Source of the DNA: FEN-1219 sp036563665
Lineage (GTDB): Bacteria; Pseudomonadota; Gammaproteobacteria; Steroidobacterales; Rariloculaceae
DNA: 64,000 nt
Direction of reading: 5' to 3'
Assembly (NCBI GenBank): GCA_036563665.1
Contig: DATCLY010000014.1
Span: forward strand, 62,001-126,000
A model generated the notes under the pieces. The model searched no databases and was not told the DNA's origin. It worked only from the letters and a program-made list of their open reading frames with translations. A program made the position numbers and the translations under genes. Below, in pieces: positions 9,875 through 20,840 of the stretch (its first letter is position 1; every line of letters begins with the position of its first letter).

Positions 9875-11020
9875 ATGAAACGCTTGCGCTACACCTCACC
9901 GCCGTTCCTGACCGCCGTGGTGACGGGCGGCATCGTCCTGTGGATGCTGTCCGGGCTCGTCGACCGGCCGGAGTCCGCGGCCGCCCCCGAGCAGGAGGCC
10001 GCGCGGCCCGCCGACGAGCCCGTGCGGGTGGCCGTGCAGACCTCGCTCGCGCGCCCGATCACGCGCGAGATCATGGTGAGCGCGCGCACGGAGCCCAACC
10101 GCGTCGTGGAGCTGCGGGCCGAGACGGACGGCCGGGTAACCACCCTCGGCGCCGCGCGCGGCAGCGCCGTGCGCGCGGGCGCGCCGATCGTCGGCCTCGA
10201 CATGCGCGACCGCCAGGCGCGGCTCGAGGAGGCTCGGGCCGCAATCGCGCAAATGGAGCTGCAGCACGAGGCGGCGCTGCGGCTCCAGCGGCAGCAGTTC
10301 GTGTCCGAGACGCAGATCGCGGAAGCCGTCGCGCGCGTCGAGACGGCGCGTGCGCGGCTCGCCGCCGTCGAGCTCGAGATCGCGAACACCGAGATCCGCG
10401 CGCCGTTCGATGCCGTGCTGCAGGAGCGCGACGTCGAGCTCGGCGACTACGTGAGCGCCGGCGACCGGGTAGCGGAGCTGGTGGACATCGATCCGCTGAT
10501 CGTCGTGGGCGAGGTGAGCGAACGGGACATCCGGCACATCGTCGTGGGCCGGCCCGGCGTGGCGCGGCTGCTGAACGGCCCGCCCGTCGAAGGCACGGTG
10601 CGTTACGTCGCGCCGGTCGCGAACCCGCAGACGCGCACGTTCCGCGTGGAGCTCGCCGTGCCGAACCCGGACGGTGCCCTGCGCGCCGGCGTCACGGCGG
10701 AGATGCGCCTCGCGGCCGACGAAACGAGCGTGCACGTCCTCTCTGCCGCGCTGCTCTCGCTCGGCGACCACGGCACCGTGGGCGTGAAATCCGTGAACGA
10801 GGCGAACCGCGTCGAGTTCTGGCCCGTGGAGATCGTCGCCTCGTCGCAGGACGGCGTGTCCGTCGCCGGCCTGCCGCCGGAGCTGCGCGTCATCACCGTG
10901 GGCCACGGATTCGTGCGGGAAGGCGACCTGGTGATGCCGGTGGAGTCGCCGCCCACGGGGCTCAGCGAGGCGGCCGGCGGCGCCCGCGCGCTCCGCCTCG
11001 ACCCCGCCGGCGGCGTCTAG
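9875..11020 (+). CDS. RND efflux periplasmic adaptor (membrane fusion protein)
   Basis: 381 residues from the ATG at 9875, which follows a GGAG site. One N-terminal membrane anchor (FLTAVVTGGIVLWMLSGL) is followed by a lipoyl half-motif, an alpha-hairpin (about residues 90-145, rich in Glu/Gln/Arg/Ala) and the beta-barrel segment IRAPFDAVLQERDVELGDYV, the classic HlyD/AcrA pattern. It would link the inner-membrane pump encoded 19 bp downstream to a TolC-type channel. No outer-membrane factor gene or regulator is adjacent, so these must lie elsewhere. Substrates cannot be predicted. Confidence 0.88.
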   Translation: MKRLRYTSPPFLTAVVTGGIVLWMLSGLVDRPESAAAPEQEAARPADEPVRVAVQTSLARPITREIMVSARTEPNRVVELRAETDGRVTTLGAARGSAVRAGAPIVGLDMRDRQARLEEARAAIAQMELQHEAALRLQRQQFVSETQIAEAVARVETARARLAAVELEIANTEIRAPFDAVLQERDVELGDYVSAGDRVAELVDIDPLIVVGEVSERDIRHIVVGRPGVARLLNGPPVEGTVRYVAPVANPQTRTFRVELAVPNPDGALRAGVTAEMRLAADETSVHVLSAALLSLGDHGTVGVKSVNEANRVEFWPVEIVASSQDGVSVAGLPPELRVITVGHGFVREGDLVMPVESPPTGLSEAAGGARALRLDPAGGV

Positions 11021-11039
11021 GCGCCGGGAGCTGTCGAGC

Positions 11040-14000
11040 GTGAACGCCCTGATCCGCGCCTTCGTGGACCGGCCGAGCCCGGTGCTGTTCGCGCTCGCGA
11101 TCCTGATGATCGCGGGCGCGACGGCGTACGTGGGGATCCCCAAGGAGTCGGAGCCCGACATCGCCATCCCCACGCTGTACGCGAACATCACGCACGAAGG
11201 CATCTCGCCGGAGGATGCGGAGCGGCTCCTCGTCCGCCCCATGGAGAACGAGCTCAGGACGATCGACGGGCTCGAGGAGATGCGCGCGACCGCGGCCGAG
11301 GGCAGCGCGGTGCTCGTTCTCGAGTTCGACGCGGGCTTCGATCCCGAGCAGGCGCTGGCCGACGTGCGCGAGAAGGTGGACATCGCCAAGGCGGAGCTGC
11401 CGGCCGGCACCGACGAGCCGTGGGTGCGGGAGATCAACGTGGCGCTCTTCCCGGTGCTGGTCGTGCAGCTCCACGGCGACGTGCCGGAACGCGCGCTCGT
11501 CCGCATCGCGCGCGACCTCCGCGACACGCTGGAGGGCCTGCCCGGCGTGCTGCAGGTGGACATCGCGGGCGACCGCGAGGAGCTGCTCGAGGTGATCGTC
11601 GATCCCGTGCGCCTCGAGAGCTACGGTCTCGGCTACGTGGACCTTCTCGAGTACGTGTCGCGCAACAACCGGCTGGTCGCGGCCGGGGCGCTCGACACGG
11701 GCAGCGGACGCTTCTCCGTGAAGGTGCCCGGCGTGTTCGAGGACGTGCAGGCGCTCATGAGCCTGCCGATCAAGACCGTGGGGCAGACCACCGTCACGTT
11801 CGCCGACGTGGCCGAGATCCGCCGCACGTTCAAGGACCCCAGCGGCTTCGCGCGCCTCGACGGCGAGCGGACCATCGCGCTCGAGGTCAGCAAGCGCATC
11901 GGCGCGAACATCGTGGACGTGGTCGACGACGTGAAGCGCACGGTGCTCGAGGAGCAGCGATCGTGGCCGGAGAACGTGAACGTGACCTTCACGCAGGACG
12001 GCTCCGAGGACGTGCGCATGATGCTGCGCGACCTGCAGAACAACGTGATCACCGCCGTGCTGCTCGTGATGATCGTGACGCTGGCGTCGCTCGGGCTGCG
12101 CTCCTCAGCGCTGGTGGGCATCTCGGTGCCGGGCTCGTTCCTCGCGGGGATCCTCGTGATCTGGGCGCTCGGCCTCTCGATCAACATCGTCGTGCTGTTC
12201 TCGCTGATCATGGCCGTGGGGATGCTGGTGGACGGCGCCACCATCGTGGTCGAGCTCGCCGACCGCAACCTTGCCGCCGGCCACAGCCGCAAGGAGGCGT
12301 ACGTCCGCGCCGCGCAGCGCATGGCGGCGCCGGTGATCGCCTCGGTGGCCACCACCCTCGCGGCCTTCGTGCCCCTGCTGTTCTGGCCGGGCGTGATCGG
12401 CGAGTTCATGGTGTACTTGCCGATCACGCTGCTCGTCACGCTCACGGCTTCGCTGGTGATGGCGCTGCTGTTCGTGCCGACGATCGGCTCGCTGCTCGGC
12501 CGACGCCCCGCCGCGGCGCCCGCTGCCGTGGACGTGGACGCGGAGGCCACGCTCGCGAACCTCGGCCCCGGCACCGCCGCCTACATCGGCCTGCTGCGGC
12601 GGGCGCTCGCGCATCCCGGCAAGGTGGTGCTCGGCGCCTGCGCGCTCCTCACGGCCGCGTACGTCGCCTATGCGCAGCTCGGTCGCGGCGTGGAGTTCTT
12701 CCCGGACATCGAGCCCACCCAGGCGAACATCAACATCCGCGCGCGCGGCGACCTCTCGGTGCACGAGCGCGACGAGCTCGTCCGGCGCGTGGAGGAGCGC
12801 ATCCTCGACATGCCCGAGCTCGAGTCCGTGTACGCGCGCAGCGGTCTGGGGCTCGGCGACTCCGACGAGGCGGACGTGATCGGCCGCATCCAGGTGCGGT
12901 TCATCGACTGGAAGCTGCGCCGGCCCGCCGCGGAGATCCTCGCCGAGGTGCGGCAGCGCACGGCCGACATCGCAGGGATCGTCGTGGAGCCCCAGGGCCA
13001 GGAGTCCGGCGTCACGTCGGGCAAGCCCATCCAGATCGAGGTGGCGTCGCGCCTGCCGGAGCTCCTCGATCCCGCCGTCGAACGCATCATCGCGGGCATG
13101 CGCGAGATCGGCGGTATCATCGACATCACCGACAGCCGCACGGCTCCCGGCATCGACTGGCGCATCGAGGTGGACCGCGCGCAGGCCGCGCGCTTCGGCG
13201 CGGACGTCACGATGGTGGGCAGCGCCATCCAGCTCGTGACCAACGGCATCATGATCGGCGACTACCGGCCGAACGACGCGGACGACGAGGTGGATATCCG
13301 CGTGCGCTTCCCCGACGCCGACCGCAACATCACCCAGCTCGACCGCCTGCGGCTGAACACCGCGAGCGGGCCGGTGCCCGTGGGCAACTTCGTGACGCGC
13401 ACCGCCGCGCAGCGCACCGGCGAGATCGAGCGCGTGGACGGCCGGCGCGTGCTCACGATCAGCGCGGACGTCGCGCCCGGCGTGCTCGCGGACGACAAGG
13501 TGCGCGAGATCGAGCGCTGGCTCGCGGGGGCGAACCTCGACCCCGCCGTGCAGGTGCGCTTCCGCGGCGAGAACGAGGACCAGCGCGAAGCCGAGGCGTT
13601 CCTCGGCAACGCGTTCGCCGCCGCGCTGTTCCTGATCGCGATCATCCTCGTGGTGCAGTTCAACAGCTTCTATCAGGCGCTGCTGATCCTGACGGCCGTG
13701 GTGTTCTCCACCATCGGCGTGCTGCTCGGGCTCCTGATCACCGATCAGCCGTTCGGCGTGGTGATGTGCGGCATCGGCATCATCTCGCTCGCAGGTATCG
13801 TGGTGAGCAACAACATCGTGCTCATCGACACCTACAACATCATGCGGCGGCGCTCGCTGCCGGTGCTCGACGCCATCCTGCTCACCTGCTCGCAGCGCCT
13901 GAGGCCCGTGATGCTCACCACGGTGACCACGATCCTCGGCCTGCTGCCGATCGTGTTCGGCCTGAACGTCGACGTGATCGGACGGAGCGTGGAAGTGGGC

Positions 14001-14195
14001 GGGCCGTCGTCGCAGTGGTGGATGCAGCTGTCGACGGCGATCGCGGGCGGCCTCACCTTCGCGACCTGCCTGACCCTGGTGCTGACGCCCTGCCTGCTGC
14101 TGCTCGGCGCCCGCGCCAGCGCGCGGCTCGCGAGCCTGGCCGCCCGGCTGCGCCTCGGCGGGACCGACGCCGTGCCGCACGCCGGCGAGGTGTGA
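11040..14195 (+). CDS. RND-family efflux permease
   Basis: 1051 residues, the normal length for an AcrB-like inner-membrane pump with two repeats of six membrane helices and two large periplasmic loops. Start is a GTG after GGGAG. The proton-relay helix 4 reads GMLVDGATIVVE: one of the two neighbouring aspartates of the HAE1 pumps is kept and the second is glycine. Other helices (LITLLVTLTASLVMALLF, AAALFLIAIILVVQFNSF) are typical. The partner is the adaptor immediately upstream. The pump could be a divergent drug or solvent exporter; the single Asp sets it apart from classical AcrB. Confidence 0.9.
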   Translation: MNALIRAFVDRPSPVLFALAILMIAGATAYVGIPKESEPDIAIPTLYANITHEGISPEDAERLLVRPMENELRTIDGLEEMRATAAEGSAVLVLEFDAGFDPEQALADVREKVDIAKAELPAGTDEPWVREINVALFPVLVVQLHGDVPERALVRIARDLRDTLEGLPGVLQVDIAGDREELLEVIVDPVRLESYGLGYVDLLEYVSRNNRLVAAGALDTGSGRFSVKVPGVFEDVQALMSLPIKTVGQTTVTFADVAEIRRTFKDPSGFARLDGERTIALEVSKRIGANIVDVVDDVKRTVLEEQRSWPENVNVTFTQDGSEDVRMMLRDLQNNVITAVLLVMIVTLASLGLRSSALVGISVPGSFLAGILVIWALGLSINIVVLFSLIMAVGMLVDGATIVVELADRNLAAGHSRKEAYVRAAQRMAAPVIASVATTLAAFVPLLFWPGVIGEFMVYLPITLLVTLTASLVMALLFVPTIGSLLGRRPAAAPAAVDVDAEATLANLGPGTAAYIGLLRRALAHPGKVVLGACALLTAAYVAYAQLGRGVEFFPDIEPTQANINIRARGDLSVHERDELVRRVEERILDMPELESVYARSGLGLGDSDEADVIGRIQVRFIDWKLRRPAAEILAEVRQRTADIAGIVVEPQGQESGVTSGKPIQIEVASRLPELLDPAVERIIAGMREIGGIIDITDSRTAPGIDWRIEVDRAQAARFGADVTMVGSAIQLVTNGIMIGDYRPNDADDEVDIRVRFPDADRNITQLDRLRLNTASGPVPVGNFVTRTAAQRTGEIERVDGRRVLTISADVAPGVLADDKVREIERWLAGANLDPAVQVRFRGENEDQREAEAFLGNAFAAALFLIAIILVVQFNSFYQALLILTAVVFSTIGVLLGLLITDQPFGVVMCGIGIISLAGIVVSNNIVLIDTYNIMRRRSLPVLDAILLTCSQRLRPVMLTTVTTILGLLPIVFGLNVDVIGRSVEVGGPSSQWWMQLSTAIAGGLTFATCLTLVLTPCLLLLGARASARLASLAARLRLGGTDAVPHAGEV

Positions 14196-14236
14196 GTCTC
14201 CGGACGTTACGGGGGCGCCTCGGCAGGGGCGCGCGC

Positions 14237-15265
14237 TCAGCGCTCGAGGGGATAGCCGTTCGCGCGCCAGGCCTGCATGCCGCCGTCGAGCGCGGCGGTG
14301 CGCTGGAAGCCGAGCTCGCGGAGCGTGGCCGCGGCGAGCGTGGAGATCTTTCCGAACTCGCAGACCGTGACGATGCGCGCCGTCGGGTCCGGCAGCTCGT
14401 CGTTCACGCGCAGCTCGAGCTGGCCCCGCGGCAGATGACGGGCGCCGGGCACGTGACCCGCCGCGTAGGCGTCCTTCTCGCGCACGTCGAGCACGACGAG
14501 GCCGCGCAGCCCGGCCGCGATCCTGCGATGCAGCTCCTCGAGCGACATGAACGGCGTCTTCTCGGCGGCCTCGGCGAGCAGCTGCTCGACGGTCTTGCCG
14601 CCCGTCATGTTGGTGCGCAGCGCCTCGGTCAGATGAGTGGGGGCGGACAGGTTGAGATGGCGCATCATCTCGACGAACGCCGCGCGGTCGCGCGGCTGGA
14701 GGCGCGGGTTGGCGGCGAGCTCTGCGCCGATCGTGCTCGACTTGCGCTGCTTGTAGTCGTGCGCCGGATAGACCTTCATGGCCGGGTCGAGCTTCAGCAC
14801 GCCGTCGAACAGGCTGTCGTAGAGCGCCTCCGGGTCGCCGGTCGGCAGATCCGTGCGGCCGGTCGCGCCGATCAGCAGCGTGTCGCCCGTGAACACGCGA
14901 TCCTCGGCGACGAGGCACATCGAGTCGCGCGTGTGTCCCGGCGTGTGCATGGCGTGCAGGCGCAGCCGGCCGACGACGAGCATGTCGCCGTCCTGCAGGC
15001 GCAGGTCAGCGAACGGCGCGGGGCTGTCGCGGTGCATCACGACGGGCACGTCGAGCAGCTTCGAGAGTCGCCGCGCCGCCGAGAAGTGGTCCGCATGGGT
15101 GTGCGTGTCGATCACGTAGCGGATGCGCAGCCCCTCGCGCATCGCGGTGGCCCGGTAGCGGTCGACCTGGCGGATCTCGGGATCGATCAGCGCCGCCGCG
15201 CAGGTGTCCTCGCAACCGATCAGGTACGACTGACAGCCGCCCGTCGCGATCTGCTCGAAGATCAT
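14237..15265 (-). CDS. Persulfide dioxygenase fused to a rhodanese domain
   Basis: 342 residues from the ATG at 15265. Residues 1-240 are an ETHE1-type metallo-beta-lactamase fold: THTHADH (His55, His57, Asp59, His60), PGHT (His111), TGD (Asp128) and PAHD (His169) supply the iron site and fold motifs. Residues about 245-342 are a rhodanese domain with the candidate persulfide-carrying Cys302 in VCEFGKIS. Such natural fusions oxidise glutathione persulfide to sulfite and pass sulfur to an acceptor, detoxifying sulfide. An upstream in-frame extension exists, but ETHE1 proteins start just before this metal site. It is divergent from the GFA gene. Confidence 0.9.
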   Translation of the reverse strand: MIFEQIATGGCQSYLIGCEDTCAAALIDPEIRQVDRYRATAMREGLRIRYVIDTHTHADHFSAARRLSKLLDVPVVMHRDSPAPFADLRLQDGDMLVVGRLRLHAMHTPGHTRDSMCLVAEDRVFTGDTLLIGATGRTDLPTGDPEALYDSLFDGVLKLDPAMKVYPAHDYKQRKSSTIGAELAANPRLQPRDRAAFVEMMRHLNLSAPTHLTEALRTNMTGGKTVEQLLAEAAEKTPFMSLEELHRRIAAGLRGLVVLDVREKDAYAAGHVPGARHLPRGQLELRVNDELPDPTARIVTVCEFGKISTLAAATLRELGFQRTAALDGGMQAWRANGYPLER

Positions 15266-15473
15266 GCGGCCGCTCCGGCGTAACGGACCCTTGGTCGGAG
15301 CGTACCACTCCGGGCGGCCGTTCGAAACGAGCCCCCGGGCGGAGCCTGCTCGCGGGCGCCAGAACACTCGATGTTCGGCGGCACCGCCGGCGGCTGCACG
15401 CCCGGCGGGTGCTTTCCCGCCGCGCCGCTCCGTGCGAGTATCGCCGCTCCCGGCGACGAAGGGGTGGAGGGCC

Positions 15474-15878
15474 ATGCTCAGAGGATCTTGCCTGTGCGGC
15501 GGCTTGCGGTACGAGGCGCGGGGCGAGCCGCTCTTTCAGGGGTTCTGTCAGTGTCTCGATTGCCGCAAGGTGGGCTGCGGCCACTACGCGGCCATCGGCA
15601 TGCCCGAGCAGGCCGTCACCATCACCGGCGAATACCGCGCCTTCGCCAAGAAGGGCGACAGCGGCAAGCTCATCTATCGCCATTTCTGCCCCACCTGCGG
15701 CGGCATGGCCTTCGACAAGGGCGAGGCGATGCCCGGCGTCGTCATCATCAACGCGGCGCTTCTCGAAGATCCGGAGCTGTTCAAGCCGACGAGCGTGATC
15801 TACGCGAGCAGAGCGTTGCCGTGGGATCACCTCGATCCCGGCCTGCCGCGGTTCGAGACGATGCCGGCGAACGGCTGA
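15474..15878 (+). CDS. GFA / CENP-V family zinc protein
   Basis: 134 residues. The cysteine pattern SCLCGG, CQCLDCRK and FCPTCGG is that of the glutathione-dependent formaldehyde-activating enzyme (GFA) family, which binds two zinc ions. GFA proteins bind glutathione adducts, but most members have no proven reaction. The ATG at 15474 has a strong GGTGGAGG site nine bases upstream. Next to a persulfide dioxygenase, a thiol-related job is plausible but not shown. 19 bp separate it from the MHS transporter gene, so the two may be co-transcribed. Confidence 0.85.
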   Translation: MLRGSCLCGGLRYEARGEPLFQGFCQCLDCRKVGCGHYAAIGMPEQAVTITGEYRAFAKKGDSGKLIYRHFCPTCGGMAFDKGEAMPGVVIINAALLEDPELFKPTSVIYASRALPWDHLDPGLPRFETMPANG

Positions 15879-15897
15879 CGCGCAGGGGAGCATCATC

Positions 15898-17223
15898 GTG
15901 AGCGCAACCGTCTCCCCGGCGGAACGTCCTGCCCGGCCCGCCGAAGCGCAAGGCCGCCGCATGACGTTTCGCGCGGTGGCGTCCTCCGCCGCCGGCACCA
16001 CGATCGAGTGGTACGACTTCTTCCTGTATGGCGTGGCCGCCGCGCTCGTCTTCCCCCAGAAGTTCTTCCCGGAGTCGAACCCGTACGTGGGCACGCTGCT
16101 CGCGTTCTCCACGTACTTCGTCGGCTTCGTCGCGCGGCCGGTCGGAGCGGCGCTCTTCGGTCACTTCGGCGACCGCATCGGCCGCAAGGCCACGCTGATC
16201 GCCACCCTCGTGCTCATGGGCACGGCGACCATGGGCATCGGGCTCGTTCCGGACTACGAGCAGATCGGCATCTGGGGCGCCGTGCTGCTCACCCTGTTCC
16301 GCGTGCTGCAGGGCATCGGCGTCGGCGGCGAGTGGGGCGGCGCGGTGCTGATCGCGGGCGAGTGGACGGACCCCAAGCGCCGCGGCTTCACGACGAGCTT
16401 CGCGCAGTTCGGCGCGCCCGCCGGCATGGTGCTCGCGAACGGCGCGCTCGCGCTGATGGCCGTGGTGACGCCGGACGAGGCGTTCCTGTCGTGGGGCTGG
16501 CGCGTGCCGTTCCTCGCGAGCGTGGTGCTCGTGTTCGTGGGGCTCTACATCCGGCTCGGCGTGCTCGAGACGCCCGTCTTCGCCGAGCTGCGCTCCGCGG
16601 GCCGCGTCGAGACGCTGCCGGTCGCGAGCGTGCTGCGTGACCACTGGCGCGAGGTGGTGCTCACGGCGTTGCTGCGCACGGGGCAACAGACGCCCTTCTA
16701 CATCTTCACCACCTACGTGCTCACCTACGCCACCCAGCAGCTCGGCTTCGAGCGCGCGTTCGTGCTGAACCTCGTGATGCTGCAGGCGCTCGTGTCGATG
16801 CTCGTGATCCCGCTCTTCGGCCACCTGTCGGACGTGATCGGGCGCCCGCGCATCACGGCCATCGGCTGCGTCGTGATGATGATCTTCCCGTTCGTCTACT
16901 TCGGCATGCTGGACAGCGGGATCGTGGCGCTCGTCGGGCTCGCCATCGTGCTCGGCCTGCCGCTGCACGACCTCCAGTACGGGCCGCAGGCCGCCTACAT
17001 CGCGGAGCAGTTCCCGGGACGGCTGCGCTACAGCGGCGCCTCGCTCGGCTACCAGCTCGCCTCGATCACGGCCGGCGGCCCCGCGCCCATGGTCGCGCTG
17101 TATCTGTTCCACACGTTCGGGACCTCGATGGCGGTGGCGGCGTACGTGGCGGCCACGGCGCTCGTGAGCCTCGTCTGCGTGGCGCTGCTGCGCGACCGCG
17201 GACGGTCGCTCGATCACGACTAG
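15898..17223 (+). CDS. MHS-family major facilitator transporter
   Basis: 441 residues with 12 predicted membrane segments; start GTG at 15898. AGTTIEWYDFFLYGVAA, GHFGDRIGRKA and GIGVGGEWGGAVL are the MHS signatures, as in the transporter at 8.3-9.6 kb, which it resembles in layout. Family members import organic acids or compatible solutes with protons. It ends convergently with ureG, 21 bp away, leaving almost no intergenic space. Substrate unknown. Confidence 0.88.
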   Translation: MSATVSPAERPARPAEAQGRRMTFRAVASSAAGTTIEWYDFFLYGVAAALVFPQKFFPESNPYVGTLLAFSTYFVGFVARPVGAALFGHFGDRIGRKATLIATLVLMGTATMGIGLVPDYEQIGIWGAVLLTLFRVLQGIGVGGEWGGAVLIAGEWTDPKRRGFTTSFAQFGAPAGMVLANGALALMAVVTPDEAFLSWGWRVPFLASVVLVFVGLYIRLGVLETPVFAELRSAGRVETLPVASVLRDHWREVVLTALLRTGQQTPFYIFTTYVLTYATQQLGFERAFVLNLVMLQALVSMLVIPLFGHLSDVIGRPRITAIGCVVMMIFPFVYFGMLDSGIVALVGLAIVLGLPLHDLQYGPQAAYIAEQFPGRLRYSGASLGYQLASITAGGPAPMVALYLFHTFGTSMAVAAYVAATALVSLVCVALLRDRGRSLDHD

Positions 17224-17244
17224 CGCCGCGACGGGCGGGCGACG

Positions 17245-17859
17245 TCACGCGGCCGCCAGCAGCCCCGCCGTGACGATGAAGCGCTCGACCACGTCGACCC
17301 CTTCGCCGCGCTTCAGGTCGGTGAGCACCCACGGCCGCTCGCCCCGCATGCGCCGCGTGTCGCGCTGCATGACCTCGAGCGACGCGCCCACGAGCGGCGC
17401 GAGGTCCACCTTGTTGATGACGAGCAGGTCGGACTTCGTGATGCCGGGCCCGCCCTTGCGCGGGATCTTGTCGCCGGCCGCCACGTCGATCACGTAGATC
17501 GTGAGGTCCACGAGCTCCGGGCTGAACGTGGCCGCGAGGTTGTCGCCGCCGCTCTCGACGATCACGAAGTCGAGCGTGGGGAAGCGCGCCTGCAGCGCGG
17601 CGATGGCGGCGAGGTTCATCGAGGCGTCCTCGCGGATCGCGGTGTGCGGGCAGCCGCCCGTCTCCACGCCCACGATGTGATCTGCCGGCAGCGCCTCCGC
17701 GCGCGTGAGGATCTGCGCGTCCTCCTGCGTGTAGATGTCGTTGGTCACCACCGCGATGTGATAGCGGTCGCGCATGCGCTTGCAAAGGGCCTCGATGAGG
17801 CTCGTCTTGCCGGAGCCGACCGGCCCGCCGACGCCGATGCGCAGAATGTCGTCCTTCAT
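17245..17859 (-). CDS. ureG: Urease accessory GTPase UreG
   Basis: 204 residues. GGPVGSGKT at residues 11-19 is the P-loop; TNDIYTQEDAQ, VETGGCPHTAIREDAS and the nickel-binding Cys-Pro-His motif follow, then NKVDL as the guanine-specificity motif. UreG uses GTP to deliver nickel to the urease active site together with UreF, UreD and UreE. It is the last gene of the long minus-strand urea operon, 12 bp after ureF. Confidence 0.97.
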   Translation of the reverse strand: MKDDILRIGVGGPVGSGKTSLIEALCKRMRDRYHIAVVTNDIYTQEDAQILTRAEALPADHIVGVETGGCPHTAIREDASMNLAAIAALQARFPTLDFVIVESGGDNLAATFSPELVDLTIYVIDVAAGDKIPRKGGPGITKSDLLVINKVDLAPLVGASLEVMQRDTRRMRGERPWVLTDLKRGEGVDVVERFIVTAGLLAAA

Positions 17860-17871
17860 GTTCTTCGCTCC

Positions 17872-18525
17872 TCAAGACCTGAACAGGCGCGTGTACTGCG
17901 TCTCGTGCAGCGCGCTCGCGAGCGCGAAGCCCGGCAGGCTCGCGCCGATGTCGTCGTCGTCGAGCGCGGCGGCCGCCTGCACCGCGGGCCCGATGCGCGC
18001 GCCGAGCGCGAGCAGCAGCCGCTGCCCCGCCGTGTGGCCGAGCGGCACGAGCTTCACGGCCGCGGCCACCTGCGCCTCGCACCAGGACCAAGCGTAGCCC
18101 GCGGCCGCCTCGACCGGCGGGACGCCCCACTCCGCGCAGGCCGCGCCGAACGCGCACGGGAACGGCAGGTCGCCGGAGGGCAGCGCCACGCCGAGCCGGC
18201 CGAGCACGTCCGCGAGCGCGCGGCCCATGCTCGCGTCCTCGAGACGCAGCTCCGCGGTCTCCCGACGGGCCGTGAGCTCCTCGCTCCAGCACGCGACGGC
18301 CGCCGCGTCGTGCACCGACCACGCCAGGTGCACGCGCAGCAGCACGGGCAGGTCGACGCGGGCGACACCGTGCGCGAGCAGGCCGCCGATCCACGCGAGC
18401 GCCGCGCCCTCGTCGCGCACCGCGCCCGCGGCGACGGCTTGCTCGAGCCCCTGGGAGAAGCTGAACGCGCCGACCGGCAGCGTCGGGCTCACGAGCTGCC
18501 AGAGTCGCACCGAATGCGGAGTCAT
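17872..18525 (-). CDS. ureF: Urease accessory protein UreF
   Basis: 217 residues from the ATG at 18525, which overlaps the ureE stop as ATGA. LVSPTLPVGAFSFSQGLE is the conserved N-terminal signature, and PLGHTAGQRLLL and the C-terminal ETQYTRLFRS are the regions that dock with UreD and UreG. UreF acts as a GTPase-gating partner for UreG in the activation complex. The same frame stays open upstream for over 2 kb because of base composition, but the family start and the overlap fix the true N-terminus. Confidence 0.95.
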   Translation of the reverse strand: MTPHSVRLWQLVSPTLPVGAFSFSQGLEQAVAAGAVRDEGAALAWIGGLLAHGVARVDLPVLLRVHLAWSVHDAAAVACWSEELTARRETAELRLEDASMGRALADVLGRLGVALPSGDLPFPCAFGAACAEWGVPPVEAAAGYAWSWCEAQVAAAVKLVPLGHTAGQRLLLALGARIGPAVQAAAALDDDDIGASLPGFALASALHETQYTRLFRS

Positions 18526-19115
18526 CGCCGCAACGGCACGCGCGCGTGGGCCTGCACCTGCTCGTCGTGCGCGCGGTGCCCGTGAGCAGGCGTGTGATCG
18601 TGGCCGCCGCGGCCGTGGTGATCGTGCTGCGCATGAGCGTGGCCGTGAGCGCCGTGCGCGTGCCCGTCGCCGTGCCCGTACGCGCCCGCCTCCGGCTCGA
18701 ACGGCGCGCGCTCGTGCGTGACCTCGAGCCCGAGGCCGCGCACCATCGAGTCGAGCACGTGGTCGCGCAGATAGCGCAGGTGTCCCGCGCCCACTTCGAC
18801 GGGCACGTGCCGGTTGCCCAGGTGATAGGCCGCGCGGGCGAGGTCGACCGCGCCGTCCCCCCGGACCGTCGACACGTCCTCCGGCGCCGCGGCCACCTCT
18901 ACGACGGTGCCGTCCGCCCCGAGCACGCGATCGCCGCCGCGCAGCACCGTGCCCCGCGGCAGCACGAGCGCCGCGTCCGCGCCCGACTCGAGCCGCACGC
19001 GCTGGCGCGTCTTCTGCCGCCGCTCGAAGGGCAGCACGAGCCGATCGTGTGCGGGCGGCCATTTGCCCGCGTCCGCCGCGGCCACGTGCTTCACGAAGAG
19101 CTTCGGTGCGTCCAT
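18522..19115 (-). CDS. ureE: Urease nickel metallochaperone UreE with His-rich tail
   Basis: 197 residues. The N-terminal half binds the urease complex, and the central GNRHVPVE and the helix with LRDHVLDSMVRGLGLEVT form the nickel-binding dimer domain. The last 50 residues contain about 15 histidines (for example GHGDGHAHGAHGHAHA and HDHHGRGGHDH), a nickel-storing tail like that of Klebsiella UreE. Start ATG at 19115 with AAGGGGGC upstream. The tail suggests buffering of nickel, in keeping with the nickel transporter in the same operon. Confidence 0.94.
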   Translation of the reverse strand: MDAPKLFVKHVAAADAGKWPPAHDRLVLPFERRQKTRQRVRLESGADAALVLPRGTVLRGGDRVLGADGTVVEVAAAPEDVSTVRGDGAVDLARAAYHLGNRHVPVEVGAGHLRYLRDHVLDSMVRGLGLEVTHERAPFEPEAGAYGHGDGHAHGAHGHAHAQHDHHGRGGHDHTPAHGHRAHDEQVQAHARVPLRR

Positions 19116-19136
19116 TGCGAGCCCCCTTTCCACGAG

Positions 19137-20836
<1,700 letters not shown>

Positions 20837-20840
<4 letters not shown>

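Noticed and set aside
11420..15283. Very long open frame of 1287 codons overlapping the RND permease
   Set aside because: It is Arg/Ala/Pro-rich low-complexity sequence in a shifted frame of a clear RND gene; such shadow frames are common at this GC content.
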